This document shows positions 9,318 through 17,679 of a stretch of 64,000 nucleotides of DNA, one piece after another. The notes under the pieces were generated by a model. It had not been told where the DNA came from, did no database searches, and was given only the letters and a program-made list of their open reading frames with translations. Both the position numbers and the translations under genes were made by a program. Source of the stretch: Patulibacter minatonensis DSM 18081 (GTDB lineage: Bacteria; Actinomycetota; Thermoleophilia; Solirubrobacterales; Solirubrobacteraceae); contig NZ_KI912613.1 in NCBI RefSeq assembly GCF_000519325.1, forward strand, positions 1,477,317 through 1,541,316, written 5' to 3'. The first letter of the stretch is position 1. The number at the start of each line of letters is the position of its first letter.

Positions 9318-10718
9318 TCATCGCACCCGCACGGTCCGGCGGACGTCGACCGGCGCGTGGTCGACGCGCAGCCGCAGCCGCAGCCGCGTTGCGCCCATCG
9401 GGACCGATGCGTGCGGGGCGACGACCGCGACGGTCCCCCGGCCGCGGAAGGTCCGGGTGGTCGTCCGGCCACCCGCGCGGACCTGGAGCCGCAGCACGCA
9501 CCGGCCCGCGCAGCGCACGCGGCCGAGGGTCAGCCGGGACCCCGTCCGGGCGGCGACCGCGCGTAGCCGGACCCGCGGCGTCGCCGCGAGCCCCACGGGT
9601 GTCCGGGAGAGCGGACCGACGACGACCGCGGGGCCCGCGACCGGGAGCGCCCGGAGCGTCGGGTCGTCCTCGGAGAGCGTCCGCGTGCCGAAGGTCGTCC
9701 CGTGGCGCTCGAAGGCGCCGACGTACCACCCGAGCAGCCCGCGGCCGAGTCTCGCGCGGCCCCGGACGGCGGTCGCCAGGTCGTTCACGCTCGCGCGGGA
9801 GAGGAGCCGGCACCGCGGCCCGTCCGCGCGCGTCGGGCATGCGCGCAGGCCGGTGGCGACGAGGCCGCCCTGCGGCGCGTCGGGCCAGGTGCCGGGGGTC
9901 GCGCGGACGACACCGCCCTCGACGAGCCGGCCCCGGACCGCGGGCGGTACCCCGGCGCGGGCGGGCGGGACGGGGCCGACGAGCAGGCCGAGCGCGACGG
10001 TCGGCGACGCCGTCGGCGCGGGGTCCTCCGGCACGGTGCCGAACGGCGGCGGGATCAGCGGCGCGCCGCCGAGGATCGGGTCCGGCCCGTAGTGGTGGTC
10101 GACGGCGCCGAAGTACCAGCCGGCGTAGGCCGGGTCGACGGTGAACGGCCCGCCGACCCGGGAGACCGAGCGGCAGTCCGTCGCGTCTGCGGTCCGGCAG
10201 GCCCGGACCTCGCCCTGGTCGACGTCGTCGCCCCACCCGCCGCCCCAGGTCCCGGCGACCGGGGTGACGACCTTCCCGATCCGCAGCTCGCCGCCGAGCT
10301 GCGGCGGCGTGACGAGCGTCGCCCGGCCCCGCCACGCGGACGAACGCGCGGTGCGTGGCGTGCCGTCGATCGTGGCGGCGACCTCGAACGTCGTCCCCTC
10401 CGTGGTCGGCCCGGGCGTCAGGATCCGCTCGGTGCCGATCACCGGACCGCACTCCGGGTCGCACGCCCGCCACGTCACCGGCGCGTCGCGCTGCTCGGTG
10501 GTCGCGACCAGCACCGGATCGCCCGACCGGTCGAGCTGCCGCTGGAGCACCGCGACGCCGTAGCCCGGGGGCGGTGGAAGGGGGATAGCGGGGGCGGCCG
10601 ACGCGGACGTGGTCGCGAGGGCGAGGGCTGCGACCCCGGAGGTCACGGCGACGACGACCCTGGCGGCCAGGGCGGTGCTCCCGACGGGGGCGACGGTCGC
10701 GGCGGCCGATGAGCGCAT
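9318..10718 (-). CDS. Secreted hypothetical protein with Ig-like C-terminus
   Basis: A 466-residue protein I cannot assign to a named family. A signal peptide (about 1-40, ending in SASAAP) is followed by a proline-rich linker and two repeats with paired cysteines. Each repeat has a CDPEC or ACP type pair followed by a GWYFGA/GWYVGAFE motif (about 100-220 and 280-400), so the mature protein looks internally duplicated. The last 90 residues are strand-forming with alternating Arg/Val, as in other exported proteins of this window. The start at 10718 is supported by a TACCGT -10 element 7 bases upstream; a start at 10862 would add an implausible Arg-rich leader. Probably cell-surface or released. 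Confidence 0.72.
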   Translation of the reverse strand: MRSSAAATVAPVGSTALAARVVVAVTSGVAALALATTSASAAPAIPLPPPPGYGVAVLQRQLDRSGDPVLVATTEQRDAPVTWRACDPECGPVIGTERILTPGPTTEGTTFEVAATIDGTPRTARSSAWRGRATLVTPPQLGGELRIGKVVTPVAGTWGGGWGDDVDQGEVRACRTADATDCRSVSRVGGPFTVDPAYAGWYFGAVDHHYGPDPILGGAPLIPPPFGTVPEDPAPTASPTVALGLLVGPVPPARAGVPPAVRGRLVEGGVVRATPGTWPDAPQGGLVATGLRACPTRADGPRCRLLSRASVNDLATAVRGRARLGRGLLGWYVGAFERHGTTFGTRTLSEDDPTLRALPVAGPAVVVGPLSRTPVGLAATPRVRLRAVAARTGSRLTLGRVRCAGRCVLRLQVRAGGRTTTRTFRGRGTVAVVAPHASVPMGATRLRLRLRVDHAPVDVRRTVRVR

Positions 10719-10850
10719 GTCCGCCACGGTACGGCGTCCGCGGGCGGTCGGCGAGCGGCGGTGCGCCCGCCCGCCACACGCACCCGCCGACGTGGCGCGC
10801 TCCCGCTCATCCGGGGCGGTCGCCGCCGACCGGGGTACCGTGTTCGCGTC

Positions 10851-10895
10851 GTGACCGAGCACCGCCCCCAGGCCGCGGCCGCCACCTCGTCGTGA
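10851..10895 (+). CDS. Possible 14-codon leader ORF overlapping the flippase-like gene
   Basis: A short reading frame, GTG to TGA, encodes VTEHRPQAAAATSS. Its TGA overlaps the GTG start of the next gene (GTGA). A TACCGT -10-like element at 10836-10841 ends 9 bases before its GTG, so the transcript would begin almost at this codon. Ribosomes finishing here could reinitiate on the main gene. It may equally be untranslated leader. Confidence 0.35.
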   Translation: MTEHRPQAAAATSS

Positions 10896-11929
10896 CCGAC
10901 CACCCGTCGCCGGCCGACCCGGCGGACGTCCTGCCGGGTGGCTCGGCCGCGGACACGACCGCGGATCCGACGACCGCCGCGCCCTCGAGGTGGTCCCGCG
11001 TGAAGGCGTGGATGGGGCGCCACCAGAAGGGGATCGTCGTCGGTGGGTCGCTCCTGACCGCCGGGATCATCCTGGCGCTCCTGTGGAGCCGGCGGCACGA
11101 GTTCGCGACGGCGATCACCGACGCGTCCCCCGAGGTCCTCATCGCCGCGTCCCTGCTCCAGGTCCTGGGCCTCGTCGGGCGCAGCGAGTCGTGGCACCAG
11201 GCGGTGCGCGGCGCCGGCGCGCTGGTGTCGCGGCGCGTGCTGTTCCGGGCGTCGGCGATGCAGGTGCTGGGCTCGATCATCAACGGGCAGCTCGGGGTGG
11301 CGATGCGGATCGCCGCCCTGCGCCGATCGGCCCCGGAGGTGACGCCGAAGATCCCGACGCTCGTCGCCGCGGAGTTCCCGATCGTCGCGGTGGAGCTGAT
11401 GTTCGCGGCGCTCGCGTCGTTCACCCTCGTCGGCCCGCTCGGCATCCCGTGGTGGTCGCCGCTGGCCGCGTTCGCGCTCGCCGCGCTCCTGGGCTGGTGG
11501 ATGCAACGCCTGTCGCACAAGTCCACCCACGACCTCTGGGCCGGGCTGACCGTGCTGCGTCAACCCCGCGGCGCGGCGCTCCTGACCGGCGCCCTCTTCG
11601 CGTCGATCATGTGCCAGGTCCTCCGCAACTGGATGCTGCTGCGCGCGGTCGGCGTCGACGCGTCGATCTGGGACGGCGCGGCGGTACTGATCGCCGTCGC
11701 CACCCTCGCGCAGCTCCCGACCGGACCCGCCGCCGGTGCCGCGGCCGCCGTCCTGATCCTCGGCAGCGACGGCGTCGCCGCCGCCGCGGCCGCAGGCGTC
11801 CTGACCACGGTGACGGGCACCATCGGCGGCCTGATCTTCGCCGCCTGGTCCGGCGCCGACCAGCTGTGGGCCCACCGCCGCTCGCGACGGACCGGGCTGC
11901 CGGGGCCGCCGGGGGCCGGGACGGCGTAG
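10892..11929 (+). CDS. Flippase-like integral membrane protein (LPG synthetase TM / UPF0104 type)
   Basis: A 345-residue membrane protein. A polar N-terminal tail of about 35 residues is followed by about eight hydrophobic segments. The pattern of two helices, the WHQAVRGAG segment, a long polar stretch, then helices rich in Gly/Ala ending in TGTIGGLIFA, resembles the lysylphosphatidylglycerol synthase transmembrane region/flippase-like family. Members move or modify membrane lipids, but no catalytic domain is present here. The GTG start at 10892 overlaps the end of a 14-codon upstream ORF. It is divergent from the secreted protein ending at 9318. No other lipid genes are adjacent, so the substrate is unknown. 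Confidence 0.65.
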   Translation: MTDHPSPADPADVLPGGSAADTTADPTTAAPSRWSRVKAWMGRHQKGIVVGGSLLTAGIILALLWSRRHEFATAITDASPEVLIAASLLQVLGLVGRSESWHQAVRGAGALVSRRVLFRASAMQVLGSIINGQLGVAMRIAALRRSAPEVTPKIPTLVAAEFPIVAVELMFAALASFTLVGPLGIPWWSPLAAFALAALLGWWMQRLSHKSTHDLWAGLTVLRQPRGAALLTGALFASIMCQVLRNWMLLRAVGVDASIWDGAAVLIAVATLAQLPTGPAAGAAAAVLILGSDGVAAAAAAGVLTTVTGTIGGLIFAAWSGADQLWAHRRSRRTGLPGPPGAGTA

Positions 11930-11944
11930 GGCGGGCCCACCGAC

Positions 11945-12255
11945 GGTCCCGAGGTCGGGCCACCAGGCTGCCCGGGGTTCGACGTCGGTTCGTCGCGTCG
12001 GGCGTGACGGAGGACCATCGGCGTGGGATGGGCCTGGGGGTCGGGTGCGGTTCGTCACGTGGGGCGTGACATCGGACCATCGGCGTGGGATGGGCCTGGG
12101 GGTCGGGTGCGGTTCGTCGCGTGGGGCGTGACGTCGGACCATCGACGTGGCGTGGGCCGGAGGTCGGGAGCGGTTTGTTGCGCAGGGCGCGACATCGGAC
12201 CATCGGCGTGGGATGGGCCTGGGGGTCGGGTGCGGTTTGTCGCGTGCCGTGCCAT
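11945..12255. repeat. 62-bp tandem repeat array, about five units
   Basis: Units start with GGACCATCGGCGTGGGATGG at 12012 and 12074, and in variant form at 12136 and 12197, giving spacings of 62, 62 and 61 bases. A degenerate unit precedes them from about 11945. Unit ends include GTGGGGCGTGAC. Because 62 is not a multiple of 3, the frames through it are by-products. There are no unique spacers. It fills the gap between the end of the flippase-like gene and the next minus-strand gene. Confidence 0.85.
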
Positions 12256-12288
12256 GGAAGGCCGTCCGCCGCCCACCCACGCCGCGCC

Positions 12289-12760
12289 TCAGCAGCCGCG
12301 CCCGCGCCGCCCGCGCACCGAGATCACGCTCACGCCGTCCCGGACCCGGGCGGCGAACCGCGTCGATCGCGGGTAGCCGGGCGCTCGCCGTCCCTCCTGG
12401 ACGAGGCACGCCACCTGGTTCCCGACGGTCGCCGACGACACGACCTTCCGTCCGCGGACGAAGGCCGGGACGTGGATCGCGTCCCGCTGGCCGAACACCC
12501 CCTCGCCGTCCGGCCACGACGCCCCGGTGTCCTCCTCGGCGCTCGCACGGGCGGAGTAGTCGGGCAGCACGGACACGCGGTCCCACTCGCGCGCGACGAC
12601 CCCGAGGTCGAACGGCCGGCCCTTCGCCGCGGCGCGCCGGGCCGCGGGGCTCGAACTGATCGTCCTGGTCGGCACCCCCGAGGTCGCGGAGACCCGAGAC
12701 GGCGGCGACCGCTGCGAGGCCGATGGCGGCGACGGCGGCGAGGGCGACGACCGCGATCAC
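12289..12760 (-). pseudogene. Small membrane-anchored hypothetical protein, apparently frameshifted
   Basis: A GTG start at 12760 opens a frame with a clear transmembrane segment of Ile/Val/Ala/Leu, then GLRDLGGADQDDQFEP. Around 12640-12665 the high-GC third-position pattern moves to another frame, which continues from AARRAAAKGRPFDLG to a TGA at 12289. Either the gene has lost or gained a base, or the second part is a separate 128-residue ORF starting at GTG 12675. The second part has two cysteines and no family I recognise. Sequencing error cannot be excluded. Confidence 0.45.
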
Positions 12761-12817
12761 CGCCCCGGCGGCCCGCCGATCCTGGGGCGCTGCGCCACGG
12801 GAGAGGACGTCGAAGGC

Positions 12818-13597
12818 TCAGACCGCCCAGTTGAGGTCGAGCGCCACGACGGATCCGGTCGGGAGCCGGACGCGCAGCTTCGTGTAGAAGAGCCGCCCGC
12901 CGTCGGTCTTGATCGTCGTCGCGGTGACCGTCACCTTCACGCGCGTCCGCGACGTCCTCTGGCCCTTCACGACCGCGGCCGTGCCGGTGCCCGTCGCCCT
13001 CGACGTGCCCCAGCGCTTCCACGTCATCCCGCGCAGGTCGAAGCCCGTGCCGGACTGCTGCGGCCGGAACGTCTCGATCGGGACGCGACCCCGGACGAGG
13101 CAGCGGCTCGGCTTCCGGCGTTGGACCATCAGGACCATGGCGCCGTCGTTCGGGTAGCAGCCGAGCGTCGTCCGGCTCTTCGCGTCGCTCGGGGCGGAGG
13201 ACGGGGTGCACGCGGCCAGGTCGGCGCCGACGTCGTTCGGGACGGCGGCGTCGGCGCACGACTCCAGCGCCTCGGGCCGGCCCGGGATCACCGGCAGCCA
13301 CGGCCCCAGCGTCCCCGCGGCGCTGCGGGCGACCACGAACCCGCTGCCGGCCGGCGCGCACCCGGCGGGCAGCGGGTCGATCGGCTGGATCCGCACGTAC
13401 GCGGCGCCGTCGCCGGAGGCGGTCGACACGAGGTACGCCGAGCAGCGCGGACCGACGGCGGGCGCGGCCCCGAGGTCGCGGTTGACCGCGGCCTCCTCGG
13501 CCGCGGTGGCGGGGCGGTTGGCCTGCGCGGCCGGCGCGGCGGCGAGGAGGACGAGGCCGGCGCCGAGCACGCCGAGGGACAGCCTGGGACGGGACAT
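12818..13597 (-). CDS. Secreted hypothetical protein
   Basis: A 259-residue protein with a classical signal peptide (1-26, ending AAQAN). The mature part has six cysteines and a C-terminal half rich in beta strands, such as RVKVTVTATTIKTDGG and FYTKLRVRLP, ending in ALDLNWAV. I recognise no family. It lies just downstream of the B12-importer ATPase gene on the same strand, but it has its own promoter: TAGGCT at 13604-13609, exactly 6 bases before the ATG and overlapping the ATPase stop codon. It is therefore probably leaderless and not part of that operon, although read-through is possible. Confidence 0.75.
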   Translation of the reverse strand: MSRPRLSLGVLGAGLVLLAAAPAAQANRPATAAEEAAVNRDLGAAPAVGPRCSAYLVSTASGDGAAYVRIQPIDPLPAGCAPAGSGFVVARSAAGTLGPWLPVIPGRPEALESCADAAVPNDVGADLAACTPSSAPSDAKSRTTLGCYPNDGAMVLMVQRRKPSRCLVRGRVPIETFRPQQSGTGFDLRGMTWKRWGTSRATGTGTAAVVKGQRTSRTRVKVTVTATTIKTDGGRLFYTKLRVRLPTGSVVALDLNWAV

Positions 13598-13606
13598 GGA
13601 CGCAGC

Positions 13607-14413
13607 CTAGACCGGGCGGGCCTGCGCGGTGACCGGTGTCGTGACCGGCAGCCCCGGCTCGAACCGCACCGCCGGCACCCCGCCCGGACCGTCGTGGGTG
13701 ACCACCGCGCGGACCCGATAGACGTCGGCGATCAGCTCGGGCGTCAGGACCTCGGTCGGCGTGCCCGTGGCGACGACCCGGCCGGCGGCGAGGACGACGA
13801 GGTGGTCGCAGAACATCGCCGCGAGGTTCAGGTCGTGGAGCGCCACCACCGACGTCACCGGCAGCCGGCGGACGAGGGCGAGGAGCTCGAGCTGGTGGTG
13901 GACGTCGAGGTGGTTGGTCGGCTCGTCGAGCAGGAGCTCCTGCGGCTCTTGGGCGAGCGCGCGGGCGATGTGGACGCGCTGCCGCTCGCCCCCGGAGAGC
14001 GTGTGCCACGACCGCTCCTCCGCGCCGGTCAGCCCGGTCCGCTCGAGCGCGAGCGTCACGGCCTCGCGGTCGCCGGTGCCCTCGGGCCCCCACGCCGTGC
14101 GGTGCGGGATCCGGCCCAGGCGGACGACGTCGAGCACCCGCAGGTCGACCTCGGTGGTCGCGTGCTGCTCGACGACGGCGACCCGGCGGGCGACCTCGCG
14201 ACGGCGCAGTGTCCCGAGGTCCCGGCCGTCGAGCAGGACCGACCCCGAGGATGGACGCCGCACGCCGGCGAGCAGCCGCAGCAGCGACGACTTGCCCGAG
14301 CCGTTCGGCCCGAGCAGCCCGAGCGTCGCGCCCGGCCGGACGTCGAGCGTCACGCCGTCGACGATCGTCCTCCCGCCGACGCCCCACGAGACGTCGCGGG
14401 CCTGGAGGCTCAT
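13607..14413 (-). CDS. btuD: ABC transporter ATP-binding protein of the B12/siderophore class
   Basis: A 268-residue cytoplasmic ATPase of the FecE/BtuD type. Walker A is GPNGSGKSS (about 36-44), the signature is LSGGERQRVHIARAL (about 138-152), Walker B is LLLDEPTNHLD, and the switch is ALHDLN. It powers the FecCD permease encoded 182 bases upstream. The cobalamin riboswitch at the head of this gene series makes B12 or a corrinoid the likely substrate, which is the reason for the symbol. A strong hairpin lies between this gene and the permease. It is the only ABC ATPase gene in the window; the siderophore importer at 38-42.7 kb has none. Confidence 0.88.
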   Translation of the reverse strand: MSLQARDVSWGVGGRTIVDGVTLDVRPGATLGLLGPNGSGKSSLLRLLAGVRRPSSGSVLLDGRDLGTLRRREVARRVAVVEQHATTEVDLRVLDVVRLGRIPHRTAWGPEGTGDREAVTLALERTGLTGAEERSWHTLSGGERQRVHIARALAQEPQELLLDEPTNHLDVHHQLELLALVRRLPVTSVVALHDLNLAAMFCDHLVVLAAGRVVATGTPTEVLTPELIADVYRVRAVVTHDGPGGVPAVRFEPGLPVTTPVTAQARPV

Positions 14414-14500
14414 GCCCGGGTCCCGTTCCGGCGCCGGGGCACATCGGCGACGGGCGTCGCGGTGGCACGCCCGGCACGACGTGCCGGCCGCGTGGACGTG

Positions 14501-14547
14501 AGGGTTGGCACCTTCGCCACGCCTACGGTGGCGAACGTACCAACCCT
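14501..14547. repeat. 20-bp inverted repeat between permease and ATPase genes
   Basis: Arms at 14501-14520 and 14528-14547 match at 18 of 20 positions around a 7-base loop (GCCTACG). Arm ends are AGGGTTGG and CCAACCCT. A smaller inverted repeat (GGCACG and CGTGCC, about 14464-14486) is next to it. In RNA this is a very strong hairpin inside the btuC-btuD gap. No T-run follows, so it could stabilise the mRNA, attenuate, or be a dispersed REP-like element. Confidence 0.7.
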
Positions 14548-14594
14548 CCGTCCGATCGCCCGCGGGGCCCCGGCCGTTCCGCCGGCCCCGCCCG

Positions 14595-15704
14595 TCACGC
14601 CGGCCCCTTCCGCCGGTAGAGGATCACCGCGAACGCCGGCACGCCGACCAGTGCCGTGACGACGCCGACCGGCAGCTCCTGCGGGTCGAAGACGGTGCGC
14701 GCGACGGTGTCGACCCAGACGAGGAAGATCGCGCCGATCAACGCCGTGGTCGGCAGCAGCACGCGGTGCCCGGGGCCGACGACCGCGCGGGCGGCGTGGG
14801 GGAGGACCAGGCCGACGAAGCCGATCGCCCCGGCCGCGCTGACGAGCGTCGCGGTGATTAGCGCGGTGACGACGAGCAGCAGCAGGCGGATCCAGCGGAC
14901 CGGGATCCCCAGCGACGCGGCGGCGTCCTCCCCGAACGCGAACGCGTCGAGCGCCGGGGCGACCGCCAGGCAGACCACGAGGCCGACCAGGCAGACCGCG
15001 CCGCACAGGGCGACGTCGTTCCAGCCCGCCCCTCCGAGCGACCCGAGCAGCCAGAAGAGGACGCCGCGGGTCTGCTCGGCGTCGGCGGACGAGGTGACGA
15101 TGAACGACGTGAGCGCCGAGAACAGCTGCGTCGCCGCGACGCCCGCGAGCACGACGCGGTCGGGCGTCGACCCGGCGCCGGCGGCCAGCAGCAGGACGAC
15201 CGTGAACGCGACGACCGCCCCGATGAACGCGCCCCCGGACAGTCCGACGATCCCGCCGCCGATGCCGAGCACGACGACGAGCACCGCACCGGTCGACGCC
15301 CCCGACGAGATGCCGAGGACGAACGGATCGGCGAGCGGGTTGCGCAGCAGCGACTGCATGATCGCGCCGCAGATCGCCAGACCGGCACCGCAGATCGCGG
15401 CCAGCAGGGTCCGCGGCAGGCGCAGGTCCCAGACGATCCCGTCGCGGATCCGCGTGACCCCGGCGTCGCCCAGACCGAGGTGCTGGCCGACGATCCCGAA
15501 CACGTCGCTCACGGCGAGGTCGGCCGGGCCGATCGTGATGGCGATCGCGATCGACAGGACGAGCACGCCGATGCCGACGGCCGCCAGGGCCGAGCCGGTC
15601 AGGCGCCGGCGGGCGCGGCGGGCCGGACCCGCACCTGCGCCGCCGGGTCCCGCCCCGCCGCCCGGCGCCGGGCCGTCTCCCGGTCCCGACCCGGGGACCG
15701 GCAC
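14595..15704 (-). CDS. btuC: FecCD/BtuC-family ABC permease
   Basis: A 369-residue inner-membrane permease with about ten transmembrane segments after a Gly/Pro/Ala-rich N-terminal tail of about 30 residues. Family motifs include LRLPRTLLAAICGAGLAICG, LLRNPLADPFVLGISSGA and the C-terminal GAIGFVGLVLPHAARAVVG. The GTG at 15704 is used because no better start is in frame; translation could begin further inside the polar tail. It is 50 bases downstream of the second binding-protein gene, in the series that starts at the cobalamin riboswitch, so the substrate is most likely B12 or cobinamide. Confidence 0.88.
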   Translation of the reverse strand: MPVPGSGPGDGPAPGGGAGPGGAGAGPARRARRRLTGSALAAVGIGVLVLSIAIAITIGPADLAVSDVFGIVGQHLGLGDAGVTRIRDGIVWDLRLPRTLLAAICGAGLAICGAIMQSLLRNPLADPFVLGISSGASTGAVLVVVLGIGGGIVGLSGGAFIGAVVAFTVVLLLAAGAGSTPDRVVLAGVAATQLFSALTSFIVTSSADAEQTRGVLFWLLGSLGGAGWNDVALCGAVCLVGLVVCLAVAPALDAFAFGEDAAASLGIPVRWIRLLLLVVTALITATLVSAAGAIGFVGLVLPHAARAVVGPGHRVLLPTTALIGAIFLVWVDTVARTVFDPQELPVGVVTALVGVPAFAVILYRRKGPA

Positions 15705-15754
15705 CGGGCGGACGCCATCGCCGATCCCGCGATCCCCCGCTGCGACCGCCTCGC

Positions 15755-16834
15755 TCAGCGGACCAGCCCCAGCTTCCGGATGCCGGCCGAGACCTTCTCG
15801 GCGCCGTCGACGGTGCGGATCGACGGGTTCATGTCGGCGCCGTTCAGGATCACGTAGCGCCTCTTCCGCACCGCGGTGAGGCGCTTCGTGACCGGATCGC
15901 TCTCGAGGAACCGGATCTTGTCGGCGAGCTTGTCACCCGTCTGGGACTTCCGCTGGAGGTCGCCGAGGACGAGGACCGTCGGGTCGCGGTCCAGCACGGT
16001 CTCCCAGCCGACCTGCGGGAACTCGTCCTTCGTGTCGGCGAAGACGTTCCGCACGCCCGCGGTGCGCGAGATGATCCCCGACGAGCCGCAGCAGCCGGCG
16101 ACGTACGGCGACTCGGTGTTCGCGAACCAGTAGGCGATCGAGATCTCCTCCGGGTCACGCGACGCGTTGGCGGCGCGGACCTTCTCGAGGCGCCGCTCGA
16201 GGTCGGCGACGAGCGCCTCGCCCTTCGGCCGCACGTCGAAGATCTGCGCCAGCTGGCGGATCTCGGTGGAGATCGTGGAGAGCTGCAGCGGCTTGCTGCG
16301 GGGCCCGTCGCCGCTCTCGTCGTCGCGGTTCTCGCAGTGCGACGGCGCCAGGTAGGTCGGGACGCCGAGCTTCGCGAAGCGGTCGCGGCGGTCCGGGTCG
16401 TCGCCGTTCAGCGCGTAGGCGAACGACGCCGACACGAGGTCCGGCTCGGTCTTCAGGATGCGCTCGTACGACACCGCGTCGTCGCCGAGACGCGGCACCT
16501 TCGCGTTCGCCGCGGCGAGGTTCGGCCGGATCCTGTCGGTCCACGTCGCGGTGCCCACCATGCGGTCGGCCAGGCCGAGCGACAGGAGGATCTCGGTCGA
16601 CCCCTGGTTGACGGAGACGGCGCGCCCCGGCGCGGCCTTCACGGTCACGTCGCGGCCGCAGTTGTTGCGCAGGGTGAGCGGGTAGGTCGTGCGCTCGGCG
16701 CCGCCGGACGCGCCCGCGGTGTCGGTGGCGGCGAGCGCGCCGGTCGTCGACGGCCCGTCGTCCGACCCGCAGGCCGTCAGTCCGAGGGCGACCACGGACG
16801 CGACGACGAGGGGCAGGACCCGAAGGGAGCTCAT
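15755..16834 (-). CDS. BtuF-like substrate-binding lipoprotein (second copy)
   Basis: A 359-residue lipoprotein of the helical-backbone metal/corrinoid receptor family. The signal peptide ends in lipobox LTAC. The two lobes are joined by a long helix (about 190-215). The motif AGCCG near residue 235 is shared with the paralogue at 17676-18758, as are GWETVLDRDPTVLVLGDL and LTAVRKRRYVI. Its ATG overlaps the stop of the methyltransferase gene (ATGA). Delivery of a corrinoid to the BtuC-like permease is inferred from the riboswitch; binding-site residues cannot be read directly. An upstream in-frame extension is antisense-style noise. Confidence 0.86.
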   Translation of the reverse strand: MSSLRVLPLVVASVVALGLTACGSDDGPSTTGALAATDTAGASGGAERTTYPLTLRNNCGRDVTVKAAPGRAVSVNQGSTEILLSLGLADRMVGTATWTDRIRPNLAAANAKVPRLGDDAVSYERILKTEPDLVSASFAYALNGDDPDRRDRFAKLGVPTYLAPSHCENRDDESGDGPRSKPLQLSTISTEIRQLAQIFDVRPKGEALVADLERRLEKVRAANASRDPEEISIAYWFANTESPYVAGCCGSSGIISRTAGVRNVFADTKDEFPQVGWETVLDRDPTVLVLGDLQRKSQTGDKLADKIRFLESDPVTKRLTAVRKRRYVILNGADMNPSIRTVDGAEKVSAGIRKLGLVR

Positions 16835-17679
16835 CGGCGCCCCAGCACGACGTGGTCGTCGAGCAGCTGCCAGACGCTGCCGACCGTGGTGAACCCCGCC
16901 TGCGCGAGCGCGGCGAGGTGCAGGTCGACCGCGGTGGGCGGGTTCGGCGGCCGGTCGGCGAACCGGCGCTCGCGCTCCTGCGCCAGGGCGTCGACGCCCG
17001 GCAGAACGCGGACCTCGTCCCACCAGGCGTCCCACGTCGGGGCGCCGGCGGCGAAGGCCGCGCGCTGGGTGGCCTCGTCGTGCGCCTCGGCGATCCGTCG
17101 CAGCTCGGGGTGGCGGTCGTCGAAGCGGAAGTGGTCGGCGTTCAGCAGCACGCCGCCGTCGGCGAGCAGGTCGTGCGCCTCGCGGTAGACGCGCAGCAGC
17201 TCGTCCGCGCGCAGCCAGTGCAGCGCGGTGCTCGAGACGACGGCGTGGGGCCGGGCGCCGTTCAGCGCGTCCGCCAGCCGGGCCGACCAGCCGGGCACGG
17301 CGAGGTCGACGTCGACGAGCGTCAGGCGGCCGCCGGCGTCGCCCAGCACGCCGTGGGCGACGTGCAGCAGCAGCGGGTCGAGATCGACGCCGATCACCCG
17401 CGCGCCGGGGAAGCGGTCGAGCATCCGGGCCGACAGCGACCCCGGCCCGCAGGCGAGGTCGACGACGAGCGGCTCCTCTCCGACGGTCAGCCCGAGGACG
17501 TCGAGCAGCGCGTCGAAGCGCGCCTCACGCCCCGCGATGTACGCGGCCTGCTGGGCGTCCCAGCGGTCGAGGATCGCCGGGTCGATCGTGGCGGCCGGGG
17601 TGTCGGTGCCCGTGGAGGTGCGGCCGTCCGGCGTTCCCGTCGGGGACGACGCACCGGCCCGTGCGGACTGCGCGCTCAT
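16831..17679 (-). CDS. Class I SAM-dependent methyltransferase
   Basis: A 282-residue soluble Rossmann-fold methyltransferase. Motif I is VVDLACGPGSLS (about residues 72-83), the acidic loop is VIGVDLDPLLL, and the later motifs include SSTALHWL and GGVLLNADHF. It is closest in style to the methyltransferase 11/25 (trans-aconitate/UbiE-like) group; no substrate motif is evident. It overlaps both neighbours by 4 bases and lies between two paralogous binding lipoproteins under one cobalamin riboswitch. Co-regulation suggests a link to corrinoids, but a general housekeeping substrate is possible. Confidence 0.82.
   Translation of the reverse strand: MSAQSARAGASSPTGTPDGRTSTGTDTPAATIDPAILDRWDAQQAAYIAGREARFDALLDVLGLTVGEEPLVVDLACGPGSLSARMLDRFPGARVIGVDLDPLLLHVAHGVLGDAGGRLTLVDVDLAVPGWSARLADALNGARPHAVVSSTALHWLRADELLRVYREAHDLLADGGVLLNADHFRFDDRHPELRRIAEAHDEATQRAAFAAGAPTWDAWWDEVRVLPGVDALAQERERRFADRPPNPPTAVDLHLAALAQAGFTTVGSVWQLLDDHVVLGRR

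Noticed and set aside
7117-10092. 991-residue plus-strand ORF opposite mutA and the next gene
   Set aside because: Runs antisense across two convincing genes and an intergenic gap; no recognisable domain.
11945-12255. CRISPR array
   Set aside because: Units are contiguous 62-bp repeats without unique spacers, and no cas genes are present.
12055-12834. Several ORFs on both strands through the 62-bp repeats
   Set aside because: Produced by the repeat; frame changes with each unit, so the encoded repeats are artefacts.
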